From contig NZ_CP127295.1 of assembly GCF_030285665.1 (NCBI RefSeq), positions 8,122,001-8,186,000 on the forward strand: a stretch of DNA of 64,000 bases, given 5' to 3'. The notes under the pieces are model-generated. The model made no database searches. It worked only from the letters and a program-made list of their open reading frames with translations, and was not told the origin of the DNA. Below, in pieces: positions 1 to 10,397 of the stretch. The stretch's first letter is position 1; the number at the start of each line of letters is the position of its first letter. Source of the DNA: Amycolatopsis mongoliensis. Lineage in GTDB: Bacteria > Actinomycetota > Actinomycetes > Mycobacteriales > Pseudonocardiaceae. The position numbers were made by a program, and so were the translations under genes.

Positions 1-101
1 GCCCGCGGACGGTGCAGAAGCACCTCCAGCAGATCTACCGCAAGCTCGGCCTGGCGAGCCGGACCGAGCTGATGGTCCACCTGGCCGACACGGGGTCGTG
101 A
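1..101 (+). CDS. C-terminal end of a LuxR-type helix-turn-helix protein (partial)
   Basis: Only the last 32 residues are visible; the frame begins at base 3 and ends with TGA at 99-101. The tail contains RTVQKHLQQIYRKLGLASRT, which fits the recognition helix and following helix of a LuxR/NarL HTH domain, where the usual form is V..H...I..KLG...R. The gene is therefore the 3' end of a response regulator or another LuxR-family activator that binds DNA as a dimer. Which N-terminal domain it carries cannot be seen. Its stop codon lies inside the palindrome shared with the convergent gcvP gene. Confidence 0.8.
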   Translation, partial: PRTVQKHLQQIYRKLGLASRTELMVHLADTGS

Positions 102-133
102 GTGCGTAACAGTGTTAGAACACTGTTACGCAC

Positions 134-140
<7 letters not shown>
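95..140. terminator. Perfect 22-bp palindrome between convergent genes
   Basis: The arms at 95-116 and 119-140 are perfect inverted repeats separated only by AG. Both the TGA of the upstream LuxR-type gene and the TGA of gcvP lie inside the structure. It lacks a long U-tract but should act as a bidirectional terminator or 3'-end stabiliser. The outer ten bases (GTCGTGAGTG) and the centre TT-AG-AA recur in the element at 19653-19698. Confidence 0.75.
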
Positions 141-3019
<2,879 letters not shown>

Positions 3020-3114
3020 GATGGCCTCCTCCGAACGGCGGTGTCTACCCAACCCGACTGTAAACGCGAAGGTGACCACGGCGGGGGGTCCGGGGCGGAG
3101 CCCGCCGGGCGGGG

Positions 3115-3135
3115 TGCGGGGGTTGCACCCCCGCA
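3115..3135. promoter_or_regulatory. Strong hairpin in the gcvP leader
   Basis: Bases 3115-3123 (TGCGGGGGT) pair perfectly with 3127-3135 around a three-base loop. It lies between the glycine riboswitch and the gcvP start, in further GC-rich sequence able to form alternative helices (about 3080-3115). It may be part of the expression platform. No U-run follows it on the gcvP strand, so intrinsic termination is uncertain. Confidence 0.4.
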
Positions 3136-3214
3136 AACACCGCGGAGGGTTCAGGCGAGCGCTCTGCGCGAGCAGGGTCCACCCGAACCCGGAGGAAACC
3201 CTCCCCACTCTGTC

Positions 3215-3412
3215 CGTACCCGTAGGGCGCCTGAGAGTTTCGCCCGAGGTTGAGCCGGGCTTGCACCGTCGGCGGGGTCGTCAAGCTGTGTCCTGACGAC
3301 CCGCTTTCCAGAGGCGTCTCGTCCGCGCGGTCCAGGGTGCCTGAGAGGTTCCGGGGAGGACTTGCTCCTTCGGCGCCGAGCTCAAGGTGTGGCTCGGACT
3401 CTCCCGCGCGGA
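3215..3412 (-). promoter_or_regulatory. Tandem glycine riboswitch upstream of gcvP
   Basis: On the minus strand the first aptamer (about 3412-3323) has GGAGAG, then GCGCCGAAGGAGCAA, then CTCTCAGGCA, all hallmark glycine-aptamer segments, closed by an 8-bp CCGCGCGG helix. A second aptamer (about 3312-3215) has GACGGTGCAAGCCC and ACTCTCAGGCGCC. The two are joined by a short linker, the classic tandem layout. In known cases glycine binding turns the cleavage system on; that direction is inferred here. The only downstream gene is gcvP, about 195 bases away. Confidence 0.93.
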
Positions 3413-3458
3413 TTCGTCGACCGCGGGGTGAACCTTACTCCGTCCGCCGCAGCGGTGA

Positions 3459-4037
3459 TCATCCGGTCCGGCGGGCGTTGCGGCGCTGGGTCAGTTCGTC
3501 CGGCTCGTGCTGCTCGACGATGCCGCCGTCGGCGCGTTCGGCCGGGAACTCGTGGATGGTGCCGCTGATTTCCTGCATGGCGCCGCTGACCGCGATGCCG
3601 AAGACGCCCTGGCCGCCCTGGAGCAGGTCGACGATCTCCTCCGGCGAGGTGCACTCGTAGACGGTGGTGCCGTCGGAGAACAGGGTCACGCGCGCGAGGT
3701 CGCGGACTCCGCGGACGCGCAGGTGGTCGACGGCGACCCGGATGTTCTGCAGGGAGACCCCGGTGTCCAGCAGTCGCTTGACGACCTTGAGGACCAGGAT
3801 GTCCTTGAACGAGTACAGCCGCTGCGAGCCGGAGCCGTGCGCCGTGCGGATGCTGGGTGCGACCAGCTTCGTCCGGGCCCAGTAGTCGAGCTGGCGGTAG
3901 GTGATGCCGGCGATCTGGCACGCGGCCGGGCCGCGGTAACCCACCAGCTCGTCCGGCAGCGAGTCGTCGGGGAACAGCTCACCCTGCTCGCCAGCCGCGA
4001 CCTCAACAGGCTGCTTCTCGGAACCAGCCTCGACCAC
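3459..4037 (-). CDS. MerR-family regulator, Rv1830-like
   Basis: The protein has 192 residues. An N-terminal acidic segment (about 1-30) is followed by a MerR winged helix (about 33-105) with ITYRQLDYWARTKLVAPS and YSFKDILVLKVVKRLLDTGVS. A C-terminal domain of unknown ligand follows, with no cysteine cluster resembling a metal-sensing MerR. Position between the BFN gene and gcvP matches M. tuberculosis Rv1830, and sequence character agrees. GTG at 4037 has GAGGGGAGG upstream. Targets are not visible; glycine metabolism and growth control are guesses from context. Confidence 0.88.
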   Translation of the reverse strand: MVEAGSEKQPVEVAAGEQGELFPDDSLPDELVGYRGPAACQIAGITYRQLDYWARTKLVAPSIRTAHGSGSQRLYSFKDILVLKVVKRLLDTGVSLQNIRVAVDHLRVRGVRDLARVTLFSDGTTVYECTSPEEIVDLLQGGQGVFGIAVSGAMQEISGTIHEFPAERADGGIVEQHEPDELTQRRNARRTG

Positions 4038-4315
4038 GCAAGCCTCCCCTCGCCCGACCTGGTGGCCGGCGAATGACAGCCGGACGGTCCCAGGAGCGGG
4101 ACCCGCCGGAGATCAACCGCCACGGTCCGGCCCCAGACCGTGAATCACACCGTGGCGATTTACCTCCTTCGACGGTAAGCGCCCGGACAGGACCGGTCAA
4201 CGCGACGCGCGGCAAGCCTCAACGGTCGGATGAGCCTTTGAGCCGTTCGCCGTACCCCGGGCGCGGTGGTTCAAACCTCTTGTCGCGATTTACTCAGCCG
4301 TGTTAATTTTTACTC
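4038..4315. promoter_or_regulatory. Divergent intergenic region with an inverted repeat
   Basis: This 278-bp gap separates the Rv1830-like gene from the divergent TetR gene. It holds a 9-bp inverted repeat, CGCCACGGT at 4118-4126 and ACCGTGGCG at 4149-4157, with a 22-base spacer, well placed for the MerR promoter. No open reading frame with a credible start was seen. Confidence 0.4.
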
Positions 4316-4326
4316 ATGCAAGTAAA
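4309..4326. promoter_or_regulatory. Putative TetR operator overlapping the start codon
   Basis: TTTACT (4309-4314) and AGTAAA (4321-4326) form a perfect dyad with a six-base spacer that contains the ATG at 4316. A further TTTACT lies at 4289-4294 in an AT-rich stretch unlike the surroundings. Autorepression by the encoded TetR protein is the simplest reading. Confidence 0.5.
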
Positions 4327-4948
4327 CACCGGCCTCATGGCCGAACTGGGCCTCAGCGTGACGGAGGCGGCGCGCCGCGCGCAGATCATCGGCGCGACCA
4401 TCGGCGTCATCGCCGACCTCGGGTACCGGAAAGCCACCTTCGCGAAGATCAAGGAGCGCGCGGGGCTCAGCAGCACCCGGATGATCTCGTACCACTTCAC
4501 CACCAAGGCCGGCCTGATGCAGGCCGTGCTGAGCACGGTGGTCGAGACGAAGAACGAGTTCCTGAAGGAGCGCACCGGCGGCGGGGTGGACCCCGCGGAC
4601 CGGCCCGGCTACCTGCGGGCGCACATCGAGACGTCGATCGCGTTCCTGCGCGCGTACCCCGAGTGCGTCCGGGTGCTGACGGAGATGGCCGCCCACGCCG
4701 ACGACGCCGACGGCTGGGCGATGACGAAGGTCCTGGTCGACGACATGCGAGTGCACGGCCTGGCCCGCCAGCTCAAGCAGGGCCAGGCCGAGGGGGCCTT
4801 CGGCGACTTCACGCCCGAGGTGATGGCGATGTCGATCGCCCAGGCCGTCGACGGCGTCGCGGCGGCCTTCGCCGGCGACCCCTCGCTGGACCTCGAGCAG
4901 TACGGGCGGGAAGTCGCCGACACGTTCGTGAAGGCGACGGCTCCCTAG
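4316..4948 (+). CDS. TetR/AcrR-family regulator
   Basis: The product has 210 residues. The N-terminal HTH is clear (about 17-62): IIGATIGVIADLGYRKATF, then IKERAGLSSTRMISYHFTTK, with the usual Y-F-..K ending. The C-terminal ligand-binding part is helical and not assignable to a ligand. The gene is divergent from the Rv1830-like gene and its stop overlaps the stop of the convergent thioredoxin gene by three bases. It interrupts the conserved Rv1829-Rv1830 gene order, so it and the two neighbouring redox genes look like a local insertion. No transporter or enzyme target is adjacent. Confidence 0.88.
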   Translation: MQVNTGLMAELGLSVTEAARRAQIIGATIGVIADLGYRKATFAKIKERAGLSSTRMISYHFTTKAGLMQAVLSTVVETKNEFLKERTGGGVDPADRPGYLRAHIETSIAFLRAYPECVRVLTEMAAHADDADGWAMTKVLVDDMRVHGLARQLKQGQAEGAFGDFTPEVMAMSIAQAVDGVAAAFAGDPSLDLEQYGREVADTFVKATAP

Positions 4949-5283
4949 AGGGCCTGGTCGAGGCGCTCCTCGATCCGGGCCTTCGGGTAGGCGCCGACGA
5001 TCGTCGTCACCGGCTCGCCGTTGCGGAAGAGGATCATCGTCGGCAGCGACATGACCTGGTAGGACCGGGTCGTCTCCGGGTTCTCGTCGGCGTTGACCTT
5101 CCGCACGGCGAGCTTCCCGGCCCGCTCGGTGGCCAGCTGGGCCAGCACCGGGCCGACCATCCGGCAGGGCCCGCACCAGGTGGCCCAGAACTCGACCAGC
5201 ACGGGGACGTCGCTGCCGAGGACCTCGGCCGCGAACGTGGCATCGGTGACGTCGGAAACGGCGACTGCGGTGTCTTCGGGCAT
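4945..5283 (-). CDS. Thioredoxin
   Basis: The 112-residue protein is a single thioredoxin fold with the active site WCGPC (Cys37 and Cys40) and the conserved cis-proline segment SLPTMILF. It reduces protein disulfides in the cytoplasm; no signal peptide is present. ATG at 5283 is preferred because AAGGAG lies seven bases upstream. An in-frame GTG at 5298 overlaps the upstream MerR stop (GTGA) and could also be used. Tight coupling to the MerR gene implies co-expression. Confidence 0.93.
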   Translation of the reverse strand: MPEDTAVAVSDVTDATFAAEVLGSDVPVLVEFWATWCGPCRMVGPVLAQLATERAGKLAVRKVNADENPETTRSYQVMSLPTMILFRNGEPVTTIVGAYPKARIEERLDQAL

Positions 5284-5294
5284 GACGGGCTCCT

Positions 5295-5690
5295 TCACGG
5301 GCGCGGGGCGTCGGGGACGACACAGGGATCGGGTGCCTGCCGGGCGAGGGCGCCGGCGAGCTTCGCGGCCAGTTCGGCGCGGATCCCGCCGAGCCGGGAC
5401 AGCAGCGCGTCGGCTTCTTCGAGCTTGCGGCGGTAGACCTCGATCGAGCTCGCACAGGAGTCGCCGGTTTCGTGGCCGCTGCGCAGGCAGTCGACGAACG
5501 GGCGGGTCTCGTCGAGGCTCAGGCCGACCGTCTGCAGGGTCTGGATCTCCTTGACCAGCTGCAGGTCGCCCTCGTCGTACTCGCGGTAGCCGTTCGCCGA
5601 GCGACGGGCCGCGAGGAGGCCCTGAGCCTCGTAAAAGCGAAGCGCACGGGTCGTCGTACCCGTGCGCCTGGCCAGTTCTCCGATCCGCAT
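5295..5690 (-). CDS. MerR-family regulator coupled to thioredoxin
   Basis: The protein has 131 residues from ATG 5690. The MerR HTH is at the N terminus (MRIGELARRTGTTTRALRFY, then GYREYDEGDLQLV), followed by a dimerisation helix. Two cysteines sit in the segment FVDCLRSGHETGDSCASS, the place where MerR proteins carry effector-binding residues, so a thiol or metal signal is possible. ATG 5690 is chosen over upstream in-frame starts because the HTH begins there. The short upstream region holds TTGACG and an ACGTC repeat. The gene precedes and overlaps the thioredoxin start region, so it probably senses redox stress and controls its own operon. Confidence 0.88.
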   Translation of the reverse strand: MRIGELARRTGTTTRALRFYEAQGLLAARRSANGYREYDEGDLQLVKEIQTLQTVGLSLDETRPFVDCLRSGHETGDSCASSIEVYRRKLEEADALLSRLGGIRAELAAKLAGALARQAPDPCVVPDAPRP

Positions 5691-5734
5691 GCCCCCGACG
5701 CTAGACGTTGACGTCCGCGTCAAGGCAAGCGAAC

Positions 5735-6208
5735 TTACGTGTCGGCTCCGCGGAAGTCTTCGGGCGACACCGAGTCGAGGAACTCGCGGAACTTCTCGAC
5801 CTCGTCCTCCTGCTCGTCCGGGATGATCAGGCCGGCCTCTTCCAGCACCGCGTCCACGGCGTGGATGGGGACGCCGATCCGCAGGGCCAGCGCGACCGAG
5901 TCGCTCGGCCGGGCGGACACCCGGATGTCGCCGTCGAAGACGAGTTCCGCGAAGAACGTGCCTTCCTTGAGGTCGGTGATGACGACCTGCTCGAGCTCGC
6001 GGCCCAGCGCCCCGATGACCTCTTTCAGCAGGTCATGCGTGAGCGGCCGGGCGGGCCGGACCCCCTGCTGCTCCAACGCGATGGCGGTCGCTTCGACCGA
6101 GCCGATCCAGATCGGCAGGTACCGTTCGCCCTCGGTCTCCCGCAGCAACAAGATCGGCTGATTCGCGGGCAGCTCGACCCGCACACCGACGACGCGCATT
6201 TCGCTCAT
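5735..6208 (-). CDS. BFN-domain (DUF151) protein, Rv1829-like
   Basis: The 157-residue product is a single bifunctional-nuclease domain, beginning MSEMRVVGVRVELPANQPI and containing LPIWIGSVEATAIALEQQG, ELVFDGDIRVSARPSDSVALAL and a C-terminal acidic tail. Members of this family are small soluble proteins linked to nuclease activity in plants; the bacterial role is poorly known. ATG 6208 has AGGGAGG upstream. It occupies the Rv1829 position, next to ftsR. The 216 bp between it and ftsR holds its promoter but no recognisable element. Confidence 0.9.
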   Translation of the reverse strand: MSEMRVVGVRVELPANQPILLLRETEGERYLPIWIGSVEATAIALEQQGVRPARPLTHDLLKEVIGALGRELEQVVITDLKEGTFFAELVFDGDIRVSARPSDSVALALRIGVPIHAVDAVLEEAGLIIPDEQEDEVEKFREFLDSVSPEDFRGADT

Positions 6209-6424
6209 CGGGCTTCGCCTCCCTCTCGTGCACACGGGCTTCAGCGCTGGAACCGCCTCGCGCCGTTCCCTACCGACGCTACCCGTCATCCGTGCGCTGT
6301 GCTCGCTGTCGGACACTCTCGGCTCGCCTACCGCAAACCGTTGTTCTCACGGTACGGCATGAGGTGCCGAACATTCAGTCATTGACATGGGACCGCAAAG
6401 AGGATCTCACCGCCCCGTTACGGC

Positions 6425-7171
6425 TCAACACCCCGTGGCGCCGCGAATTCCGGCCTTCACGAGGAGCGTGTGCAGGGTCACGGACAGTGCCGCGAGCTCC
6501 CGCACCACCTCATCCGCCCTCGACTTGGCCTCCGGGTCACGGTGCCGATACACCGGTGTCACGATCTGCTCCAGCAACCCGACCTCGCGGTCGGCCGCGG
6601 CGCGGAAGGCACGCAGATGTCTCGGCTCGATACCGAATTCGGTCATCGCCTTCACCGTCCGCGCGACCAGCACCGCGTCCGGGTCGAAGAACCCCGCGGG
6701 ACCGGGCCGGACCAGGCCGTACTGCTGCAGCTCCGCGAGGGCGGCCGCGTCGATACCGGCCTGCTCCAGGAGCTCCTCCTGGGTCAGGCGCAGCTCCTTG
6801 CCGGTGGCGAAGTCCTCCGCCACCGGCAAGCCGACGTTCTCCGCCGGGGCGTCGATCGGCACCAGCCGGCGCGGCGGGCGGGGCAGGGCCGCGACGGGCC
6901 CGGCTCCCGAGTCCGCCGCGTCCAGCTGCTCCTTGATGACCTTCAACGGGAGGTAGTGGTCCCGCTGGGCGGCCAGGACGAACCGCAGGCGCTCCACGTC
7001 CGCCGCGGCGAACTGCCGGTAGCCCGAAGCCGTCCGGCCCGGCTGGACCAGGCCTTCCGCTTCGAGGAACCGGATCTTGGAGATGGTGACATCGGGAAAC
7101 TCCGCGCGCAGCTGCGCCAGAACGGCCCCGATGCTCAGTCCATGACTCTGTGGCCGCCCGGCCGCCGTCAC
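6425..7171 (-). CDS. ftsR: MerR-family cell-division regulator FtsR (Rv1828-like)
   Basis: The protein has 248 residues. A MerR-type HTH lies near residues 10-80 (IGAVLAQLRAEFPDVTISKI, then GYRQFAAADVERLRFVLAAQ). The C-terminal half resembles the second winged-helix-like domain of Rv1828 proteins (RLTQEELLEQAGIDAAALAE, GIEPRHLRAF). The corynebacterial orthologue FtsR activates ftsZ; the same role here is inferred from family and synteny. The GTG start overlaps the garA stop as GTGA, so translation is coupled. There is no cysteine-based sensor. Confidence 0.88.
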   Translation of the reverse strand: MTAAGRPQSHGLSIGAVLAQLRAEFPDVTISKIRFLEAEGLVQPGRTASGYRQFAAADVERLRFVLAAQRDHYLPLKVIKEQLDAADSGAGPVAALPRPPRRLVPIDAPAENVGLPVAEDFATGKELRLTQEELLEQAGIDAAALAELQQYGLVRPGPAGFFDPDAVLVARTVKAMTEFGIEPRHLRAFRAAADREVGLLEQIVTPVYRHRDPEAKSRADEVVRELAALSVTLHTLLVKAGIRGATGC

Positions 7172-7638
7172 TGCGCCCCCTGGCCCCCGTGACCCGGGCC
7201 GGTCAGGAAGACCAGGCGGAACTTCCCGATCTGCACCTCGTCGCCCCCCGCAAGGACGGCCTGGTCGACCGGCTCGCGGTTGACGTAGGTGCCGTTGAGG
7301 CTGCCGACGTCGATGACGACGAACTCGCCGCCCTCACGCCGGAACTCGGCGTGGCGGCGGGAGACCGTGACGTCGTCCAGGAAGATGTCGCTGTCCGGGT
7401 GCCGTCCGGCGCTGGTGGTGTCGCGGTCGAGCAGGAACCGCGAACCCGCGTTGGGCCCGCGCTTCACGACCAGCAGGGCCGAACCCGCCGGCAGGGCGTC
7501 CACGCCCTGTACCGGTGCCTCCGCGGCGGGGGCGGACTCGTGGCCTTCGGCTTCGGCCAGGAAGTCGGCCCGAAAGACAGAGGTCCGCTCCGGAGACTGC
7601 TCCGGGGGAACGCCGCCGGGCCCGTCGTTCGTGCTCAC
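7168..7638 (-). CDS. garA: FHA-domain metabolic regulator GarA/OdhI
   Basis: The protein has 156 residues from the GTG at 7638 (GGAGGAGA upstream; an in-frame ATG at 7656 is less likely). The FHA domain spans roughly 55-145: LVVKRGPNAGSRF, TSAGRHPDSDIFLDDVTVSR, GSLNGTYVNR. GarA/OdhI inhibits 2-oxoglutarate dehydrogenase and glutamate dehydrogenase when unphosphorylated and is controlled by Ser/Thr kinases. The N-terminal switch reads ERTSVFRADFL, so the mycobacterial ETTSVF has lost its first threonine (Arg18 here) and keeps the second (Thr19). It sits between gcvH and ftsR as in mycobacteria. Confidence 0.93.
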   Translation of the reverse strand: MSTNDGPGGVPPEQSPERTSVFRADFLAEAEGHESAPAAEAPVQGVDALPAGSALLVVKRGPNAGSRFLLDRDTTSAGRHPDSDIFLDDVTVSRRHAEFRREGGEFVVIDVGSLNGTYVNREPVDQAVLAGGDEVQIGKFRLVFLTGPGHGGQGAQ

Positions 7639-7775
7639 CTGAGCTCTCCTCCACACATGCTGTGTTGCCTAGTACTCAAGAACGTGTAGCTGCCAACGTA
7701 CCGTGCCTGATCGATTCTCCGAGCCCCGGCTCCCCGAACCGGCGCAGTGCCGGTCCGGGCGGCCCGGAGCGGAGC

Positions 7776-8162
7776 TCAGCCCTTGGTCAGGGCGTCGTAC
7801 GCCTCGGCTTCCAGCAGGGCTTCGAGACCCGCCGGGTCGTCGAGGCGGATCTCGATCAGCCAGCCCTCGCCGTAGGGATCGCTGTTGATCAGCTCCGGCG
7901 AGTCGGCGACGGCGTCGTTGACCGACACGACCTCGCCGTCGACCGGCGCGAACAGCTCGGACACGCTCTTCGTCGACTCGACCTCGCCGAAGACGTCGCC
8001 CGCGCTCACCTGGCGGCCGACCTCGGGAAGGTCGACGAACACGACGTCGCCGAGCTGGTCCTGCGCGTACTCGGTGATGCCGATGCGGACGAGGGTGTCC
8101 TCGCCGCGAGTGGCGACCCACTCGTGTTCCTCGGTGTAGCGAAGCTCTTCAGGAGCGGACAC
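7776..8162 (-). CDS. gcvH: Glycine cleavage system H protein
   Basis: This 128-residue lipoyl carrier protein is full length. The lipoylated lysine is Lys65 in EVESTKSVSEL, with the family signatures YTEEHEW and GDVVFVDLPEVG before it and NSDPYGEGWLIEI after it. It shuttles the aminomethyl group from GcvP to the T-protein. GTG at 8162 follows a GGGG-containing leader. It lies apart from gcvP and has no riboswitch of its own in the short upstream gap. Downstream is garA, about 137 bp away. Confidence 0.96.
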   Translation of the reverse strand: MSAPEELRYTEEHEWVATRGEDTLVRIGITEYAQDQLGDVVFVDLPEVGRQVSAGDVFGEVESTKSVSELFAPVDGEVVSVNDAVADSPELINSDPYGEGWLIEIRLDDPAGLEALLEAEAYDALTKG

Positions 8163-8263
8163 CGCCGGTCCCCTTTCATGCCCTCACTGGCGAAAACGTG
8201 CTGGGCGAAGTCTTACACCCACACGGCGCAGCGGCAGGCACGACCCGGGGATAAGCGTCGCGC

Positions 8264-8884
8264 TCAGTCGTCGCCCGCGCCTCGCAGCGCGTTGCGCGCC
8301 TGCACGACGTAGAGCACGCCGGACCAGACGTAGAGGACGCCGCCCCAGATGGTGAAGGCGTAGCCGATCGGCCGGGCGACCGCGGCGACGTCCGAGCCGC
8401 CCTGCGCGAGCAGCAGGAACGGGAAGGCGTACATCAGCACGAAGGTTGCGCCCTTGCCGATGTAGGTCACCTCCGGCGGGGCGAAGCCGCGCCGGCGCAG
8501 CGTCACGACGCAGACGCCGAGCACGGCCTCCCGCAGTACCAGCGGCACCACGACCCACCAGGGGATGATGTCGCGGACCAGGAACGCGATGAGCGTCGCG
8601 AGGATGTAGAGCCGGTCGGCCGCCGGGTCGAGCAGCCGGCCCAGCCGCGACATCTGGTTGAGCCAGCGGGCCAGCTTGCCGTCGAGCCAGTCGGTCAGCG
8701 CGCTGAAGACCAGCAGCGCGAGCGCCCAGCCGTCCTCCTCCGGACCCAGCAGCAGCCAGAGGAACACCGGCACGCCGGCGAGCCGCAGCAGCGACAGCAT
8801 GTTGGGGACGTTGAAGGCCTGCTTCAGCAGGGACGGTTCGGCGGCGCTCGCCTGAGCGGCTGGTTCGGGGGCGGCTGTGCTCAC
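8264..8884 (-). CDS. CDP-alcohol phosphatidyltransferase, PgsA-type
   Basis: The protein has 206 residues with several membrane helices. It carries the CDP-alcohol transferase motif as DWLDGKLAR then eight residues to GRLLDPAADR, which supplies the metal-binding aspartates. Members make phosphatidylglycerol phosphate or related lipids at the membrane. Position upstream of gcvH and garA matches Rv1822 (pgsA2), whose exact substrate is less certain than the family. The start at 8884 fits the alanine-rich N terminus and a short gap to the next gene. PGP synthase is the default guess. Confidence 0.87.
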   Translation of the reverse strand: MSTAAPEPAAQASAAEPSLLKQAFNVPNMLSLLRLAGVPVFLWLLLGPEEDGWALALLVFSALTDWLDGKLARWLNQMSRLGRLLDPAADRLYILATLIAFLVRDIIPWWVVVPLVLREAVLGVCVVTLRRRGFAPPEVTYIGKGATFVLMYAFPFLLLAQGGSDVAAVARPIGYAFTIWGGVLYVWSGVLYVVQARNALRGAGDD

Positions 8885-8897
8885 TCGGTCAGCGTAG

Positions 8898-9116
8898 TCA
8901 GCTGGCGCGGCGGTGACTCCAGCCGCGTCGCTGCAGCTCGGCGCTGCTCAGCGCCTCGGGGCGGCCGCGGTAGTCGGTGCCCATCCAGCGGGCGCGGCCG
9001 GGGCGCGCCTCGAGGACGTAGGGGCGGCCGCCGCACCAGACGACGCTGCTGGGGACGGTCGGCGGGGCGGACGGGTCGGTGCTGGTTTCGGGGCTGGTCA
9101 CAGCGTCGGCGTTCAT
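8898..9116 (-). CDS. Small hypothetical protein
   Basis: A 72-residue frame from ATG 9116 ends 14 bases before the pgsA-type start and is therefore probably in the same transcript. The first 25 residues are proline-, serine- and threonine-rich; the rest (WCGGRPYVLEARPGRARW, then MGTDYRGRPEALSSAELQRR) looks folded and conserved in style. No family could be named. The AGAG before ATG is a weak ribosome site, and the longer upstream frame (to 9602) has poor coding character. Confidence 0.6.
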   Translation of the reverse strand: MNADAVTSPETSTDPSAPPTVPSSVVWCGGRPYVLEARPGRARWMGTDYRGRPEALSSAELQRRGWSHRRAS

Positions 9117-9279
9117 CGCTCTCACGGGCTCGGGACGGATGTCGGGGAACGGGGAAGCTCTTCGGCCTCCACCAAGATCTTCGGCTCGCGGGGCCGGATT
9201 GTTAACCGGCGCGGCCGGAATTAGACCGATCGATTCTTGATGACTGCGTGAGGTTTCGGAGCGTGAACGGAATGTTAAT

Positions 9280-9294
9280 TGTCCATTGTGGACA
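9280..9294. promoter_or_regulatory. Inverted repeat upstream of the lipoprotein pair
   Basis: TGTCCA and TGGACA flank TTG, a perfect 15-bp dyad in an AT-rich part of the 317-bp gap 9117-9433. It lies about 140 bp before the lipoprotein start and could be an operator for either direction. The rest of the gap shows no coding potential. Confidence 0.4.
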
Positions 9295-9433
9295 GTGTTT
9301 CGGGAGCCGCCGGACCGGGCCGCCACCCGGCTGGAGTAATCTGCGGCACACCTGTGGGCGAGTCGGCCACGGGGCCCCGGCCCGGATGGGCCAGAATGAC
9401 CGGGCCAGCCCGACCGGGGGAGGAAAGATCGCG

Positions 9434-9943
9434 GTGCCCCATCCGACCACCACGAGGACGTGGCGGCCGTTGCTCGCCGCCTGCCTCGCCGTGCCCGCGC
9501 TCGCGGCCTGCTCCGGTGAGCCGGCCGCCCAGGCGCCGCCGTCGTCGTCTCCCCCGCCGGCCGCCACGTCCGCACCGACGTCCACCGGCACACCTCCGCC
9601 ACCGCCCGCCGGCAGCAGCTCGCCCGCGCCCGCGCCGGTGACGAAGCCGTCCGGGGCGCCGCCGTCGGTGCCCGGGTCGTGCGGCACCGTGACCGCCGCC
9701 AGCGGGCTGACGCTCTACGTGTTCGACAGCGGCTCGGCCGGCGTCAGCTGCGTCGCGGCGACGAAGCTCGTCGGCGACTTCCACCGCAAGATCGCCGGCC
9801 GCCAGGGCGCCGGCTCGAACGACGCGGTGAACGAGACCGTCGACGGCTGGCTGTGCACGTCCGGGCCGCCGGCCGCCCAGGGCGGCACCACCTGCACCAA
9901 GGGCGAGCAGACGGTGTTCGCCGCCGTGGTGCCGTCCGAGTGA
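9434..9943 (+). CDS. Secreted proline-rich lipoprotein, paralogue 1
   Basis: The product has 169 residues from GTG 9434 (GGGGGAGGAAAG upstream). A signal peptide ends in the lipobox LAAC at about residue 22. A Ser/Pro/Thr-rich linker follows to about residue 75. The C-terminal domain has four cysteines, in PGSCGTVTA, SCVAATKLV, WLCTSG and TTCTKG, suggesting two disulfides. The function is unknown. The C-terminal domain resembles the next gene: both have C.AATKL..D...K and W.C.SGP followed by a cysteine near the end. Confidence 0.82.
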   Translation: MPHPTTTRTWRPLLAACLAVPALAACSGEPAAQAPPSSSPPPAATSAPTSTGTPPPPPAGSSSPAPAPVTKPSGAPPSVPGSCGTVTAASGLTLYVFDSGSAGVSCVAATKLVGDFHRKIAGRQGAGSNDAVNETVDGWLCTSGPPAAQGGTTCTKGEQTVFAAVVPSE

Positions 9944-9977
9944 CCCCTCCCGATCCGTTTCCGTTCCTGAAGGGCCC

Positions 9978-10382
9978 ATGAAGACACTCGCGTACCCCCT
10001 GCTGCTCGTCGCCGCGACCGCCGTGCTGGCCGGCTGCGGCGGCGGTGACCCGGCGCCCGCCGGACCGTCCTCCTCCGGTCCCGCCCCCGTCCCGGCCGCG
10101 GCCGCGGCGGCCGGGTCGACGGCGCCGGGCGTGCCGTGCGGCGACGTCACCGGCGCGGGCGGCGCGAAGACGGCGGTCGTCGCGCACGGCCAGGTCGACT
10201 GCGCCGCGGCGACGAAGCTGCTGAAGGACTACTTCGCGAAGCTGACCCCGGCCGAGGCGGCCTCCGCCGACGGCCCGGGCCCGGTCGTCCTCGACGAGTG
10301 GACGTGCGGCAGCGGCCCGAACGACCCGGTGACGGCGTGCTCGACGGAGGACGGCCGCCAGGTCGAGGGCACCCGCGGCTGA
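9978..10382 (+). CDS. Secreted lipoprotein, paralogue 2
   Basis: The product has 134 residues with a signal peptide and lipobox LAGC (about residue 20), an Ala/Pro-rich linker and a C-terminal domain with four cysteines. It aligns by eye with the preceding protein (DCAAATKLLKDYFAKL against SCVAATKLVGDFHRKI; EWTCGSG against GWLCTSG), so the two genes look like a tandem duplication. They are 34 bp apart on the same strand and probably co-transcribed. No known family was recognised. Confidence 0.82.
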   Translation: MKTLAYPLLLVAATAVLAGCGGGDPAPAGPSSSGPAPVPAAAAAAGSTAPGVPCGDVTGAGGAKTAVVAHGQVDCAAATKLLKDYFAKLTPAEAASADGPGPVVLDEWTCGSGPNDPVTACSTEDGRQVEGTRG

Positions 10383-10397
10383 GCTCGTCCCCGACCG

